A stretch of 64,000 nt of DNA from Glandiceps talaboti (taxonomy: Eukaryota > Hemichordata > Enteropneusta > Spengelidae): NCBI RefSeq assembly GCF_964340395.1, contig NC_135556.1, forward strand, positions 20,123,642-20,187,641, written 5' to 3'. Below, piece by piece: positions 39,001 to 51,415 of the stretch. The notes beneath the pieces are model-generated. The model saw nothing but the letters and a program-made list of their open reading frames with translations, was not told the DNA's origin and made no database searches. How positions within the stretch are numbered: position 1 is the first letter of the stretch; every line of letters starts with the position of its first letter. The position numbers and the translations under genes are program-made.

Positions 39001-42000
39001 TCGGTATGATTTTTTGTCTCCTTTAGTTCGATCTAGTATGTGACCGTTACTATCTTAATGCCCTGCTACCTTCCATTCAATCGATCGGTTACTTTGTTGG
39101 TAGCATTGCCGCGGGACTACTACTTGACAAGTAAGTGTTTGTACTTATCTATAATACGTTGATTAGAAAGGTTGATTATTTTTACTGATTTTTTTTTTTG
39201 CTTTGAGAGAAAGAAACCTTCATCTACATAAGACCAGGCACGTGTGTGTGTATACGAACACAGGGCGTTCTCCCTTGCCAAGCCTTTACAGGTAATTTCG
39301 TTTCATACAAACTATCGAAGATCTATCAAACCACCTGCAGTCAGTCAGTCAGTCAGTCTGTCTGTCAGTCAGTCAATACACATAGTTTTGTTGCCGTAGA
39401 CGAACTAACAATATACGTACATTTTCAGAGTTGGTCGTCTACGTGGTTTTGTGATGTCTTTAGCTGTGTTTCAAGCTTTTGGTATAGCCATGGCGTTTTC
39501 ACCCAATTATCCCGTCTTTGCTGTACTTCATTTCTGTCTTGCTGCCGTCGGTTACGCTACCTATTTAGGAGGTTTTATTTTAGGTAAGTGTCTGGTAAAC
39601 AAATCAAGCTTATAATTACTAAATACGTATCACATCACATACATCACATCACATCACATCACATCACACCACATCACATCACATCACACCACACCACACC
39701 AAACCACCCTCCATGATAACATACGTCATATCTTTATGGCGAAACCTTTCTTTGATGCATTCATTACAAACTACTGAACACTTAGCGAGAACTGATATCT
39801 CCATGACACGCTCAAATAGAAGAATACACGATCGAGCTCGAGTATATATAGACTTTGACTAGAACAAAGTACTAGTACATCCATGTGAATTCACACCTAA
39901 ACACTTTCATCTCCATTGCCTCTTAGGATTAGCCTATGTGTTTAGTTATCGAAGCGGAACTCGTTTGAATCTCTGTCAAACGTGTACTTTATCATAGCAT
40001 ACCATTCACACTATTATAGAAAGTACCCATGCTCTATACTTTACTTCATTTGCGCCTTTACAAGTAACAATTCTTCAAAGCTTGTCATTTGTACTGTAAA
40101 GATAATGTCTTTATTTTGGTGGTTGACTCTGTTGGCTTCTTTGATGATAATTATTCATCTGAGACAGTTAAGTGAGCAACTCAGTTAGACGTAGACATCT
40201 AATGTTCTAGGAAACTGAATATATATGAGACACGTCGGTACAGTTCAGTACATTTTAACATCGCGATACAGACGGTCCACCAGTTAGGTGTATAGACGCG
40301 AGCTTAAGGAACGAACAGAATTTAAGCGGGGGGGGGGGAATTACTTGTAATGTGTAATACATTTACCTGTGTGTTTGAATATGAGGCAGGGGATAGCTAA
40401 GAGAGTGGCCCTGCCTTAATATCTCTCTTCGATTTTTTAATTTGGTTTTAAGATCGGGAAAAGAGTCAGGTAGCATGTATTGGGGGTATTAAGTAAAATT
40501 GCTTTAGTTGAGGTACTTGACTTTGGACCATTTAAAAATATTCTATGGCTTTAAGTTCTTTGTATGATTTGATATTTTACTTTGTAAATTGCCTCCTACA
40601 TGGCCTTATTTTCTTTTTAAAAAATCGCTCAGGAGGGTGACACCCACACCCACACCCTACCTCACAACAACCATCAAGCTGATGCTGTCTTTCCCCCAAG
40701 TCAAGATTGAAGTAAAATTCCATATTGATAAAGTATCTCCAAATATAGGTTAGAGCTCAATATAAGATTTCAGGGGGGGGGGTTGCTTAATTTGCATTTA
40801 TTGGGTTAATTTCACGGAAGAGGGAGAGGGCTGGAATTTAAGGGTGGGGGAATAAAATCGAGTTATTGATTACAAGATAAAAGTAAAACTCATGGCTGTT
40901 CATATTTCCTTTCCAGCGACTGAGCTTGTGGGGCCTTCAAAGCGTACCATGGTTGGGATGGTAGTGCCGATATTCTACGGTGTTGGCTACATGTTATTAT
41001 CCATGTTTGCCTATTTTATCCGTGAATGGTGGAAGTTACAATTGGCCATAATAATCCCAAATACGCTATTTCTCATATACTGGTGGTAAGTACATATAAT
41101 TGTATGTCGACCACAATACTGTGAACACTTTTGTAAAATATAACTTGTTGAACGACCAGGATTATCTTTGGACAGAGAAAGAAACAGGGATGATGCAAGG
41201 AATACTCGATTGGAGTGATTCATCCGCCAACCTACAAGGCCGTATATACCGTTTCGAAGTTTCGGGGCGCCCTCGTGAAAATGTGTCCCATTCGGGCGAC
41301 ACATCCCCATTCACCTTCCTATGGTGGTACATACTCCCCCAAGTAAAACACCCTGTTCGTGAAAATATTCTGTAACAGTTCTAAACATTACTGTGTGTAC
41401 ATGTATTTTAGGGTTATGCAATACATTGATTCTTCTACATTACGTTGACAACAGTAATAAGTTATAGTGATGCCTAACTTAGAATTTAATTCTCCCCTGA
41501 ATTTCAGTGCAATCTATCTTGTGCAATCATTGGTGTTTGAACTCTTGCAAGATGATTGATCAATACACGTCATGCTACATTTGTACACCTGTATTTGTCA
41601 AGCCATCACTAGAGGTTACGGTGATCAATTTTGAAAACCGTTAATTCTACCATTTAAAGTGTCTTACCAGAGTCTCCAAGGTGGCTGTTCTCAATGGGTC
41701 GAGATAAGGAAGCTATAGAAATCATAAAGAAATCTGCAAAGATTAATAAAGTTTCTTTGCCCGAGGACATGTTTGATGGATCTTGGCAGCAACGCATACA
41801 TGACGACCAGGTAAAACACACTTTTGTTCATTGTTCAATGGTTCTGCTTGTTCAGTTCTTAATTTAAGCAAAATATATTCTGCCTTGGTCTTTGATCGTG
41901 TCCTGTTATCCATATACTCTTGACATATAACTTGACGAGTTTAGGTTCTCTCTTCGAAGAATTCATCAATATGAATATGAATATGAATATGCATATGAAT

Positions 42001-43068
42001 ATGAATATGAATATGAATATGAATATGGATATGAATAAGAATATGAATGTGAATATACATATGTGTATGAGTTAATAGTATGAGTATGAAATATGCATAT
42101 GACTGTGAATATGACTGTGAATATGAATATGAATATGAATATGAAATCTGTGACCCAGTTTTAGATAGTTTCAGAGTGGTAGTTGCAAGATATTTTCGGA
42201 ATCTCACATTTACAGTTTTTAGTTTTCTGGAGACTTTTGCGGAGTTGCTGATAGAGAATATAACAACTTGCTCAAAAGTAACACTTATTATTCCTTTCTG
42301 AAGGACCTTGGAGAATATAAACAAGAATTAATGGAAGATGACAAACAATATGGTCTGTTGGATTTATTTCGACTTCCTAACATGAGAAAGAAGACACTTG
42401 TTCTGGCCTTTAATTGGTGAGAAATGTTAAAATATTCTGTTTTACGACATAGCTAACCTAGTTAGTTTATTCATATATATTTCCATATTTATGCATATCC
42501 TAGACATTATTGGTCTCATACCAACTTAGATAAATGTGACCTAAGAACACTGCGAACTGAAACCCACTATCAACCCATTAGGAGTAATTGTAGGTGGGGG
42601 GAGGGCCGGCGGTGGTACAAATCGATACTCGGGGGAAAGGCATTGTTTAGGAAATGGAAATTAGGGGAGGGTCACATTTTACTTTGACTCATATTATTAT
42701 CTAACTTTGCATTATTTTGTATTTTTGGTATGCCACCGCTGCCACCACATAAAACCACTGCCACCATTGTGCCGTAATATCAGAACATATAAGTCAATCA
42801 CTGCTGGCAACCATGCAGTATATTAGTTGTTTGTTGTCACAGTCGTGTAAGGAGAGGAGTAGGTTTCACAATGAGTACTTAATAATACATACATACATAC
42901 ATACATACATACATACATAGATACATACATACATACATTCATACATACATACATACATACATACATACATACATACATACATACATACATACATACATGC
43001 ATACATGCATACATGCATACATACATACATACATACATACATACATACATACATACAGACAGACAGAC

Positions 43069-43115
<47 letters not shown>

Positions 43116-43118
43116 GGC

Positions 43119-43179
<61 letters not shown>

Positions 43180-44513
43180 GGCAGATAGACAGACAGACAG
43201 ACAGATAGATCGTCGTAACTTTGTAATGATTGTGGATCTGGTCGACTTCATTTTCGTTTTGCTATGTTCTACCTTTAACTCCTTCAGGTTGGCCAACAAC
43301 TTGGTGTATTTTGGTCTTGGATTCAGCACGTCTTCCCTTGGTGGCAACGATTACGTAAACGCATTTATTTCTGCTGCCGTGGAAGTTCCAGCGTATGGCA
43401 TTGCAATCTTTTTACTGGAAAACCCCAAACTAGGACGTCGACGTTCTTTGTTTCTCACCATGTGTCTCAGTGGTTTTGGATGTATTTCTGCTGGTTTTGT
43501 TCCCCCCTGTAAGTGCGTGCATTATCAAAATGTGGCATATGTAAAGCTATGTTCACGTTGTCTTTTTCTACAGACACTTGACGTTTTCTATCGACTAAAA
43601 ATAAACCTTGCATACGCATTTCACCTATTCGTAACCTTTAGCCTGCCTTATATCAATTATTGAACGAATTATCTATGAACAGCTAGATTTTGCTAAACTG
43701 TGCCATAAATTAAATCACAACTACTGCATTTCTAGAGACTTTTTTCAGTTATACTAGCTAGTAAAGATGACTTTAACCTCATGTAAACAGAATGCTGCGA
43801 TTAGTACAAACTCATATAACAAAATAATCTATTCGGGACTATGACATGTTAACAGTGTAAGCTGAATTCCGACAAATCTGTCAGATACAACGTTATACAA
43901 AATCAAGGTTCAAGCATAAACTTAAGATACAGAATACAAAGACGTATTCTTGTTTTCTTACGTCATATACATGTCTACGTCATCACTTTCAGGTTCGAAT
44001 AATTCCTTTCATTGTGTAGGCCTAGAGTTCACAACTTACAAAAGTTAATTTCATCAATCAACGAGTGCACTAACATTATCAAATACCACCGATATTTTGA
44101 TGACTGGTGGGTCATCTTCCTCTGGAAATAAGTCGTCAGTTATATGTTATTGAACTAGTTATTTCAATTTCTTTTATTAGTTAATTAGACTGTATAAGTT
44201 TTTATTTACTTTAAAGTTTGTTAATAAACGTTGTCCGATTGTTAATTTAATAGGTAGTGATCTAGTCTGGCTACGTATCACGTTGGCTATGATCGGAAAA
44301 TTTGGAATTTCGTCATCGTTTGGTATTGTATATGTTTATGGTGCTGAGTTATTCCCAACTCCAGTCAGGTAAGGACACGATTAATGAGAAGTAGTGTAAA
44401 AATGACCATTTATTTCTGTCACTGGAATTCCACAGTTAGCTTTTAAACTACCATGTTAAAATTGCCCATAATTGTCTGTCGGTTAAAATTGTGTATTGTC
44501 TGTCTGTCTGTAG

Positions 44514-44581
<68 letters not shown>

Positions 44582-45737
44582 GCACACACGCACGCACGTA
44601 CGCACATACGTATGTACCTGCTAGTATGTATGTATGTATGTATGTATGTATGTATGTATGTATGTATGTATGTATGTATGTACGTACGTACGTTTGTATG
44701 TATGTATGTATGTATGTATGTATGTATGTATGTATGTATGTGTGTATGTATGTATGTATGTATGTATGTATGTATGTATGTATGTATGTATGTATGTATG
44801 TATGTATGTATGTATGTGCATTAATGCATTCACGTATATGTGCATGTATGTACTAAGTATGTATTGTATATGTTAGGTCTGTAGGTGTCGGTCTCTGCTC
44901 CATGCTTGGTTACACAGGAGGCATTGTGGCACCACAAATATTACTATTACGGTCTCTATGGCACCCACTTCCAACAGTCATCTTTGGTATCATGGCTCTC
45001 CTGGCTGGTATTGCTGTTTTGCCTCTCCCGGAAACAAGAGGGCGAAAATTACCAGAAACTATAGAAGAAGGGGAACTTTTTGGAAAGTAAGGAAAAACTC
45101 ACACATTAGAGAACTGACTTGTTTGCTTGTTATCACATATCTCTATACAATCAATTACTCAGGCCCTTCATATGAAAACTAACTTCCGGGATATATATAT
45201 TGCAATCTATCAACACTTATTTTATTGCCAAGTTGTCATGGAAACATTGTTAAATCACATGTTTACTGCGCATGCATGGCAATTATGCGTCATCAAAAGT
45301 TTATCGCAAAACTTGACGATTTCCACGAAAAACATAAATTTTGTTCAAACAGCCAAAGAATTTCCTAAATAATTATGAGTAGTGATATACCTTGAAATTA
45401 TCGAGGCGAATTATGCAAATGTTATCAAACCCACGTATTGCTCTGAGTTGACAAGACGAAGGATGTTCCATGCATCTACATGTACCCCCATCCCTGGATA
45501 TCTACCCCAGTATATCATTTCAACGATCACGACGATAATTTGATATATTTCTGTATTTGATACTCCATATAAATTATTTGTAATACACTCGTAAATGACT
45601 ATCCACATTTCACTTTCAGGAAACCAAGTTCACAAGTGCCCAACAAATGGTACCCAGAATGCGGGCAAATTCGACAAATCCATTCCAATGCCGACGGTTA
45701 TAAAGCCCAGTTGGCATCTACTGAAACTCTATTATGA
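36037..45737 (+). CDS. SLC22-family organic ion transporter
   Basis: Exons are 36037-36055, 38327-38769, 39027-39130, 39429-39583, 40917-41085, 41660-41810, 42304-42416, 43288-43508, 44254-44368, 44877-45086 and 45620-45737. All junctions are GT-AG with agreeing phases, giving 605 codons plus TGA, close to the usual family length. Family marks are YDDVLIHVLGEFGTYQ at the N-terminus and a large Cys-rich, N-glycosylatable loop after TM1 ending in CDRGWVYDRSQY. FDLVCDR, motif A GLLLDKVGRLRG, PESPRWL, DLFRLPNMRKKTL, AELFPTPVRSVG and the PETRGRKLPETIEEGE tail follow. It should be a 12-TM plasma-membrane facilitator for organic cations, carnitine-like zwitterions or anions. The substrate cannot be told from this sequence. 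The first exon (MASKKT, good Kozak context) is the least certain part. Confidence 0.93.
36056..38326. other. Intron 1 of the SLC22 gene
   Basis: No alternative exon was recognised. It holds a diverged tandem duplication (37093-37400). A tRNA B-box-like word (ggttcaaatcc on the minus strand near 36290) occurs without a foldable tRNA around it. Confidence 0.6.
37093..37400. repeat. Diverged tandem duplication, unit about 155 bp
   Basis: The first unit (about 37093-37215) and the second (about 37248-37392) share cgacacg, cgtgcat(g)gtgca in variant form, aagtac(a)at and (t/c)agcgtttaatgaat or its variant followed by ccttctcg. Confidence 0.6.
38845..39006 (+). pseudogene. Two decayed tandem copies of SLC22 exon 3
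   Basis: Two segments upstream of the functional exon 3 copy its acceptor region and first 60-70 bases. Copy 1 (from 38845, after tctcctctag) still reads FGLVCDRYYLNTLAAC before diverging. Copy 2 (about 38925-39006) keeps aatgccctgctg...ctccattcaatcgg but has internal rearrangement. With the real exon at 39027 the three units are spaced about 91 bp. Neither copy has the second half of the exon or a matching donor. Confidence 0.75.
39630..39710. repeat. (CATCA)n microsatellite
   Basis: Pentanucleotide catca/cacca repeats lie in an SLC22 intron, soon after exon 4. Confidence 0.9.
41968..42145. repeat. ATGAAT hexamer array
   Basis: Imperfect hexamers (gaatat, with gcatat and gaatgt variants) occur in two blocks in the SLC22 intron before exon 7. 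Confidence 0.9.
42581..42828 (-). mobile_element. Partial copy of the 47-kb inverted-repeat element
   Basis: This block matches the reverse complement of 47422-47693, sharing aggggagggtc, gccaccgctgccac in variant form and taatatcagaacatat. It then matches 47318-47346 reversed (accatgcagt, attagttgt). It lacks the 75-bp exon-derived segment. It has no full terminal repeat and ends at about 42828, so it is a truncated relative. Confidence 0.7.
42887..43208. repeat. Compound (CATA)n(CAGA)n
   Basis: A long CATA run with a few GCAT variants is followed by a CAGA run. It ends 79 bases before SLC22 exon 8. Confidence 0.97.
44497..44818. repeat. Compound (TCTG)n(TATG)n
   Basis: A TCTG array and, after a short CACG-type bridge, a TATG array end 58 bases before SLC22 exon 10. 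It has the same two motifs as the array at 42887, on the opposite strand. Confidence 0.97.
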
Positions 45738-46982
45738 TGAGATACGCGTAAGAAGATATTTGTAAACTGTACGAGTATGACGTGTATCAAAGAATCTAAG
45801 TTAGATTATTACCAATAATTTGTACTTCTTCAGGTTCTCGCATGGTTCTAGCATGGTTGACGTCGACGTGTGATTGAAGTAACGTCAGATTTTGAGTGGA
45901 AAAAAGATGGATTGACAGGAGAATCCATTGATCAACTAATACTAGTGTAAAATATTTTAACTGAAATTAGCAAGACGATAAGAGAAAAAGTCCAAGCACT
46001 GGATGACAAGTTGTAGTTACTCGTAGTGCGTCCACAATATTGAGAAGTTACTAGCACTTTGAATTTATATACCCTGGATAGCGTGAAAATAGTCTTCAGG
46101 TATTATTATCACAGTTGGTGACATTTTAGTGATATCCTAATTCGTATATTTAAGATTATAGGCAGTAAACCCTACGTAAAATATTCGGTGTTTTATTGCC
46201 AGTATTGTAATAAGGTGAACGTAGAGGGCGTCATAATGTTGTAGCAACGTCAATACAGCGCAATTTCTCAGTATATTATTATCCACCGTTTTAGAATTTA
46301 TCGTATGTATATTGAGCGTTTTCACAATGAGTGGTACTTTTGGGACTATTATATTATTGTACCATTTCTTAGAAATACCTATATTCGATGGATTTATAAA
46401 TCTTATTTGAATAGTCACAGTCAGTATTTTATGTTTATGATAAACATTGCCATTAATAGTCAACGATATCTACTGTCTTTCATATTTCTCTCATATATAA
46501 TATATACTTTCATATATTGTGATTAGCTTTATGATTTCACAATGCAGAAGCTGACATATACTGCCACGCCAACTTTATCAACCATTTATGTAAAATAGTT
46601 GCCACTGCGTTTTCATTAGTTACTACCTTAGTCTGTAAGATACAACATGTCATGTGCCACGCTATCAGCTATATACACATGTGGTTGGGAAGCCTGACAC
46701 AACAGGACATAGCTCAGTACTTGGTTTGCAATCATTTTAAAATTATTATGCATTTAAAACAGCGTATGCTTCAAGATTACGGAAGTTCACTTTCTCATGT
46801 CACTTTCTTAAAATTCAAAAATAGTTGGTTATAACTGTCATGCCATTTTTGTTATTCGTCTTTGATAGTAAAATATGTAACTCCACACTTGTCCTTTATT
46901 ATTGGCTCAGCAACTTTAAAGGCAATTGACTACATTTCAAGTAGAAACCCTACACCATCTTTATCAGTAAAGTGAAATAGCT
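45738..46982. other. 3' flank of the SLC22 gene, nothing recognised
   Basis: No exon, RNA gene or repeat family was recognised. I could not pick a convincing AATAAA close to the stop codon. Confidence 0.4.
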
Positions 46983-47693
46983 AGGGAGCCTTCAGTTATT
47001 ACAGGGGGCTCAAGCCCAGTCTTTTGCAGAAAATGTGAGCCTCCAGTCGATTCCGTTTTCTCAAAAGTACCCCTCCCTTAATTTTCAGTTCAATTCTTTT
47101 TAAAACATGGGTAAAATATTGTCAGATGTGAAATGGGATACGAGTCCCGGAATCAATGATATGGGCTCGATCCCATCGCTGCCACCACATTGGTAAATCA
47201 CAGGCATTGGTTGATTGCCACTAGCACTACTTCCACCTCAGTGAATTTATTTACAGGCATTATCCCACTGTTTCTCCCTCATCCCTATGCGACCACCACC
47301 TCTCCTCACACCACAACTAATAATTAATTCACTGCATGGTTGTCATCAGCTGGCAAAAACCCAAAATTTACTTGACCACCTCCGAGGAACTTTGTCAACG
47401 TAGTATAAGCGAGAAAATGTTTTGACTGATATGTTCTGATATTACTTTACAATGGTGACAGTGGCGTGATGTGGCAGCCCCGTGGGAAGTGGAATCAATG
47501 ACAATTGAAGGGATGGCAAAAATCGTAAAATAATGTAAAATTAGATATAATACAACGAGCCTAAGTACGATGTGACGACCCTCCCCTAAATACCTTTTTC
47601 CTACAAATATGGCCTTCCCCGATAACCGATTTGAAAAATATAACCCTCCAATATTCCCAGGCCCTCCCCTCTTGTAATTACTGAAGGCTCCCT
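46983..47693. mobile_element. 711-bp element with 20-bp terminal inverted repeats
   Basis: The ends agggagccttcagttattac (46983-47002) and, reversed, agggagccttcagtaattac (47674-47693) differ at one base. The interior has no transposase. Its right two-fifths match the copy at 42581-42828. It carries at 47347-47421 a copy of part of the neighbouring pentraxin exon. I found no clear target-site duplication, so the superfamily is open (a MITE or fold-back type is most likely). Confidence 0.7.
47347..47421 (-). pseudogene. 75-bp captured fragment of a pentraxin exon
   Basis: These 75 bases match 49603-49677, inside the minus-strand pentraxin exon, at 74 positions, with sharp edges on both sides. 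The source codes for part of EHFLAYTTLTKFLGGG and QVNLGFLPA. The single difference would change Leu to Phe. The fragment has no splice sites of its own. Confidence 0.92.
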
Positions 47694-49398
47694 TAGTAAG
47701 ATGAGTCAAGCATGTTTGAAGTCGTTGACGAAAACCCAACAAAACCAATTAATATAGAATCAATGAACTTGGCATTCATGAATCACACCAATTTATTAAC
47801 CAATCCGAGAATCAAAGCGTAACAACTTCAAGTAATCTGTATTGGGCACAGATCTAGAGTTGAGTTTTCATTCAGAGACCACACGTGTGGTGAGTTTTTG
47901 TGTCATTAACAACTGGAGCTTCAAGTATTATGCCTAACTTTTTCATTCGATACAGTAACATAACTTTGGACTAAAAGAGCGTCTGTGTAGAGATCATCTA
48001 CGTTTTTTGCAGTAGTAACAATATAATATTTTGAAAATACTGGTGATACACAAAGAATAGAGTTTAATGATAGACCCTGTGGTGGGTCTATGGTTTAACA
48101 CATTAAAACGTTCTACTTAGTCTGTGCGAAAACGTTCACAGTACGTAGTCACTACGGATGTATACTGTATGACTAAAGCGTCATACTCTCTACCATACAA
48201 TGTTGACAAATATCGTGATTTCAGATTATCCAAAAAAAACTATCCCAAAAGCAATATATGTAATATTAAACCTTTTCAACAAGTTACTGACGTAAAAGCT
48301 ATACATGTATGCATTTGAATAAAAGCGGAAAGGGAAGATGACAGTTTTTATATCGGCAACTTTCAAAATTGAGGAAAATTGAGAAAATTGAGGAAAATGA
48401 TGATGCCCTCTCCAAGTTGAATAAGTAACGAAAGCGTTCTGAATAACATAATACGACATCACAATTTCTTCCACCATATTTGATACTTGTGCTTGGTAGA
48501 TTCAACTTGAAGGGCGCCATCTTCGTGTGTTTGAATTGAAGAGAACGCCAAGTTATATGACATGTAAACAATATACCGTCATGTGAATAGCGCTTGAGTG
48601 TTTAATTACCATCTGCAAATAACAAAAAGAGAAGACGTGATAATAAAAATAGAGACCCTTAAAAACCTTTGGTCGAATGTATGGTGGTATACATTCGTTG
48701 ACCTGTTCCTCTTTCACTAGGGTCTATATGAGTGAACGGAAAACAACGTGACCATGCAATTGCGTATTACGAAATCTTCGATGGTGGTGGTGGTGGTGGT
48801 GGTGTATGGATTGTCTTGATGGTGGTGATAGTGATGGTGGTGGTAGGGGTAGTGGTGGCGATGGTGATGGTGTACGGGTGACGGTGGAGAGGGTGATGGT
48901 AATGGTGATTGTGGTGGTGAAGGTGACGGTGACGAAGATGGCGATGATGGTGGTGCTGGTCGGGATTGTGATGGTAGTGGTGGTGGTGTTGGTGTGTGTG
49001 TTGAGGGGGGATGGGGGTGGGGGGAGGTCGGGGTGGTTCCACTGTTTATCAACAATGGAATTTACATGTTTTATTAGAATAGAAACGTGTTCAACCCAAT
49101 CTTCGTGGAACCTCTCACGCAACCATCTGTTTTTCATCAAACTTAATGAAATAATAATTGTTTTCTACTGATTTATACTGATCAACGACTTGAGTACACT
49201 ACAACCATCAAATATGACTAGAAAGTATTCGGTTACGATCCTACTTGGCAATGCTATTGAAATTCACAGATTCAGCCTTTCCCCAAATTTACTAATGCAG
49301 CATGGATCATGAACATACACGGATATTAAACAAATATGATAACATCGAACTCATAATTCCACACAACATTCTTAATGAATACGGGAAGAAGTACTCAC
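47694..49398. other. Region 3' of the minus-strand pentraxin exon
   Basis: A further exon of the minus-strand gene may lie here, but I could not find one with an EGF or pentraxin pattern. An imperfect GGT-rich array occupies 48780-49030. A small hairpin atagaccc/gggtctat is at 48072-48093. Confidence 0.4.
48780..49030. repeat. Imperfect GGT/GATGGT array
   Basis: This G-rich degenerate trinucleotide array explains all open frames on both strands in this stretch. Confidence 0.9.
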
Positions 49399-50034
49399 TG
49401 CAGATTTCGTTGTCCATTATCTGGAGAATACTAGATCCTTGGTTGTCGTTCACCAGTGCAGACCAAGCAACGAGGTTTCCGTCTTCTCTGCTGCACATAG
49501 CATTTTGTATTTCTTGAATGCTTAGAGTTTTATCCCACATATTCAATACACTAATTTCTCCGTAAAATCGCGAAGGCAATGCGAAGCCATCGAAAAGAGC
49601 GCCAGCTGGCAAAAACCCCAAATTTACTTGACCACCTCCGAGGAACTTTGTCAACGTAGTATAAGCGAGAAAATGTTCGTCTCCGTCGAGGTAAAGGTAC
49701 AATCTTCCACTTGGAGATCGTTTCCATGTAATGCACATGTGATGCCAATGTCCATTCTCCAAAATAGTTTTCCAGGGCGAAAACAAATATCCAGTGGGAA
49801 GTTTGAATAGGCCGATGTATTGTATCTGTTGAACAAGCAGTATCAGTCCAGAGGCCTGTCCAGATGGAGGGTTGCCTTGCACGTCACTATAACTGACTAT
49901 CACATTTTGCATGGGCGATGTAGACGTTGTTCTCATCCACAAACACAAACTCCAACCTTCGTCTAAGTCTGCCGTGATGATTGACGACTGTACTGATGTC
50001 GTACCATCGAAGACAAGCTTCATTGCCAAATTAT
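49399..50034 (-). CDS. Pentraxin-domain exon
   Basis: The exon has 212 codons. Landmarks are MKLVFDGTTSVQ, WSLCLWMRT, WHHMCITWKRSPSG (a good match to the pentraxin HxCxTWxS signature), RLYLYLDG, VNLGFLPAG, NMWDKTLSIQEI and, at the end, DNEIC. It is the closest match in the window to exon 2 of the plus-strand pentraxin gene. It is also the donor of the 75-bp fragment at 47347. Confidence 0.88.
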
Positions 50035-51415
50035 CTACAATAAAGGAAGACTGGTTGGTCAAAGGCGAGGATGAACACGTTTTCAAAACTCTAGGAATCA
50101 ACAAAGCAAACAGCGTTGACAATGTGCGATGCCTCATAACAATTTATGTCTGATGTTAATTTTGCAGTGATTTATAAAATGTCTTTCATTATCTTTTAAA
50201 AATCATTAGTTAATCTAATGTACAATGGTATACGCCATTATTTAGAATCGAAAGAATTAAAAAGAGAATTCTTTTTAAACCAAAGTGTGCATACCACTGC
50301 ATCTACTTCGGAAAAAAAATCAGGATAACCAATAGGAACGTGAGGAGTTACTTGAATTCGAAAATGTTCAAGCATTGACATAGAGTGCACTGTAATGTAC
50401 TTAAATGGAAATAATGCACGGATCCGATCGTATTATTTATCTTTTCGTTTCTCCTGCACAGTACGACTTGTTCACCTACCTGTTTCACAGTTTGGTCCAC
50501 CATAACCAGTCAAACATACACACTCATAACTCATGCCTACATCGATGCAATCACCATTGTTTTGACAAGGACCACTATCACAAGGCAGTATTGTAGATGG
50601 CTCTTTTTTTTAATAAGAAAATGGAAATCGAATTTTTAAACTAAAAAAGGAAAGTGTAATACTCCTCTATAATATGTAACCATAAAATACATCTAAAAAT
50701 TCACCGGATTCTGGTTGATAATTCACTGATATCTGTTGATATTGTCGATATTTCAAATCGATCATTGAACAACACATGAAAGTAGTAGATAGCAAATTGG
50801 CGAATAAAATAGTCACCACATAAACACTTATAACAGCTATTATGGCTTAAAAGAAATCCTGGGTATAAAATACTATACACCAGGCATCGTTGCAGAAAAA
50901 AATGGAAATACATACTATGTAAAACTTTGAAAAGTGAAACAAAAAATCAAAATTATGTAAGGCCAAATACATTACATATTTTCAGTTGTAGTTCCTAATT
51001 CGAGTCTCATTATAGAAAACAATTGAAATATTTACCTCCATCACAGATTAAATTACGTGTTGAGTCCTTCATATCATGACAGGTAAGTGGTGAAAAATAG
51101 CACAAGAAACGAAATTTAGAACACACGTTCAACCGTATCGAATATTTGTTAGTTTAGATGTTGACTATCCTGTCCAGACTCTACTATAAAGTATCATTCC
51201 ATGCCAGTCACGTCACAACTTTAGATCTCAAGAAAATGAAAGGTTTTGTCTATTTACAATAGGAGGCATACAAAACCACCGCCTGTCATGCAATTCAGAA
51301 GTTTACTGAGAGATTTGTCACTGCAATTAATATCAAAAGCTGAATCGAGTCGAATCAATTTCTCTGAAACGGTTTGTTCATTTTCGGCACCATCTGGCCC
51401 GATAGCTATACGGAT
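49399..51415 (-). CDS. Second pentraxin/EGF gene, partial
   Basis: Two exons are clear on the minus strand: an EGF module (50602-50480) and a pentraxin domain (50034-49399), joined in phase 1. A further candidate exon (51415-51280) ends in phase 1 and would join the EGF exon in frame. The protein therefore resembles the 18-28 kb gene (EGF and pentraxin modules in symmetric phase-1 exons) and is presumably extracellular. No signal-peptide exon was found, and the exon(s) after 49399 (donor tgca|gtgagt) were not identified. The ATG at 50137 followed by a hydrophobic stretch could mimic a start, but the phase-matched acceptor at 50035 and the upstream EGF exon argue against it. Confidence 0.7.
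50480..50602 (-). CDS. EGF-like exon
   Basis: The sequence CDSGPCQNNGDCIDVGMSYE continues with CVCLTGYGGPNC, a textbook EGF module with C-x4-C-x5-C-x8-C-x-C-x8-C spacing. The exon is 123 nt, symmetric phase 1. The donor is acag|gtaggt. The acceptor (aaag before agccatc) has a weak pyrimidine tract, so the 5' edge may shift slightly. Confidence 0.82.
51280..51415 (-). CDS. Candidate upstream exon of the second pentraxin gene
   Basis: The segment lies between acceptor actacag and donor ggcg|gtggtt. Its 45 codons read IRIAIGPDGAENEQTVSEKL and on to SLSKLLNCMTG with no stop, and its phases fit the EGF exon. It recognises no domain and could be chance. The amphipathic SEKLIRLDSAF pattern would suit a linker or coiled coil. 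Confidence 0.3.

Noticed and set aside
42823-43663. Long frame combining IHTY and TDRQ repeats with transporter sequence
   Set aside because: Only 43288-43508 is exon; the rest is microsatellite and intron in the same frame.
50035-50137. ATG at 50137 on the minus strand followed by a hydrophobic, signal-like stretch as the start of a pentraxin gene
   Set aside because: The phase-1 acceptor at 50035 joins exactly to an upstream EGF exon in frame, so the stretch is more likely intron; it cannot be fully excluded as an alternative start.
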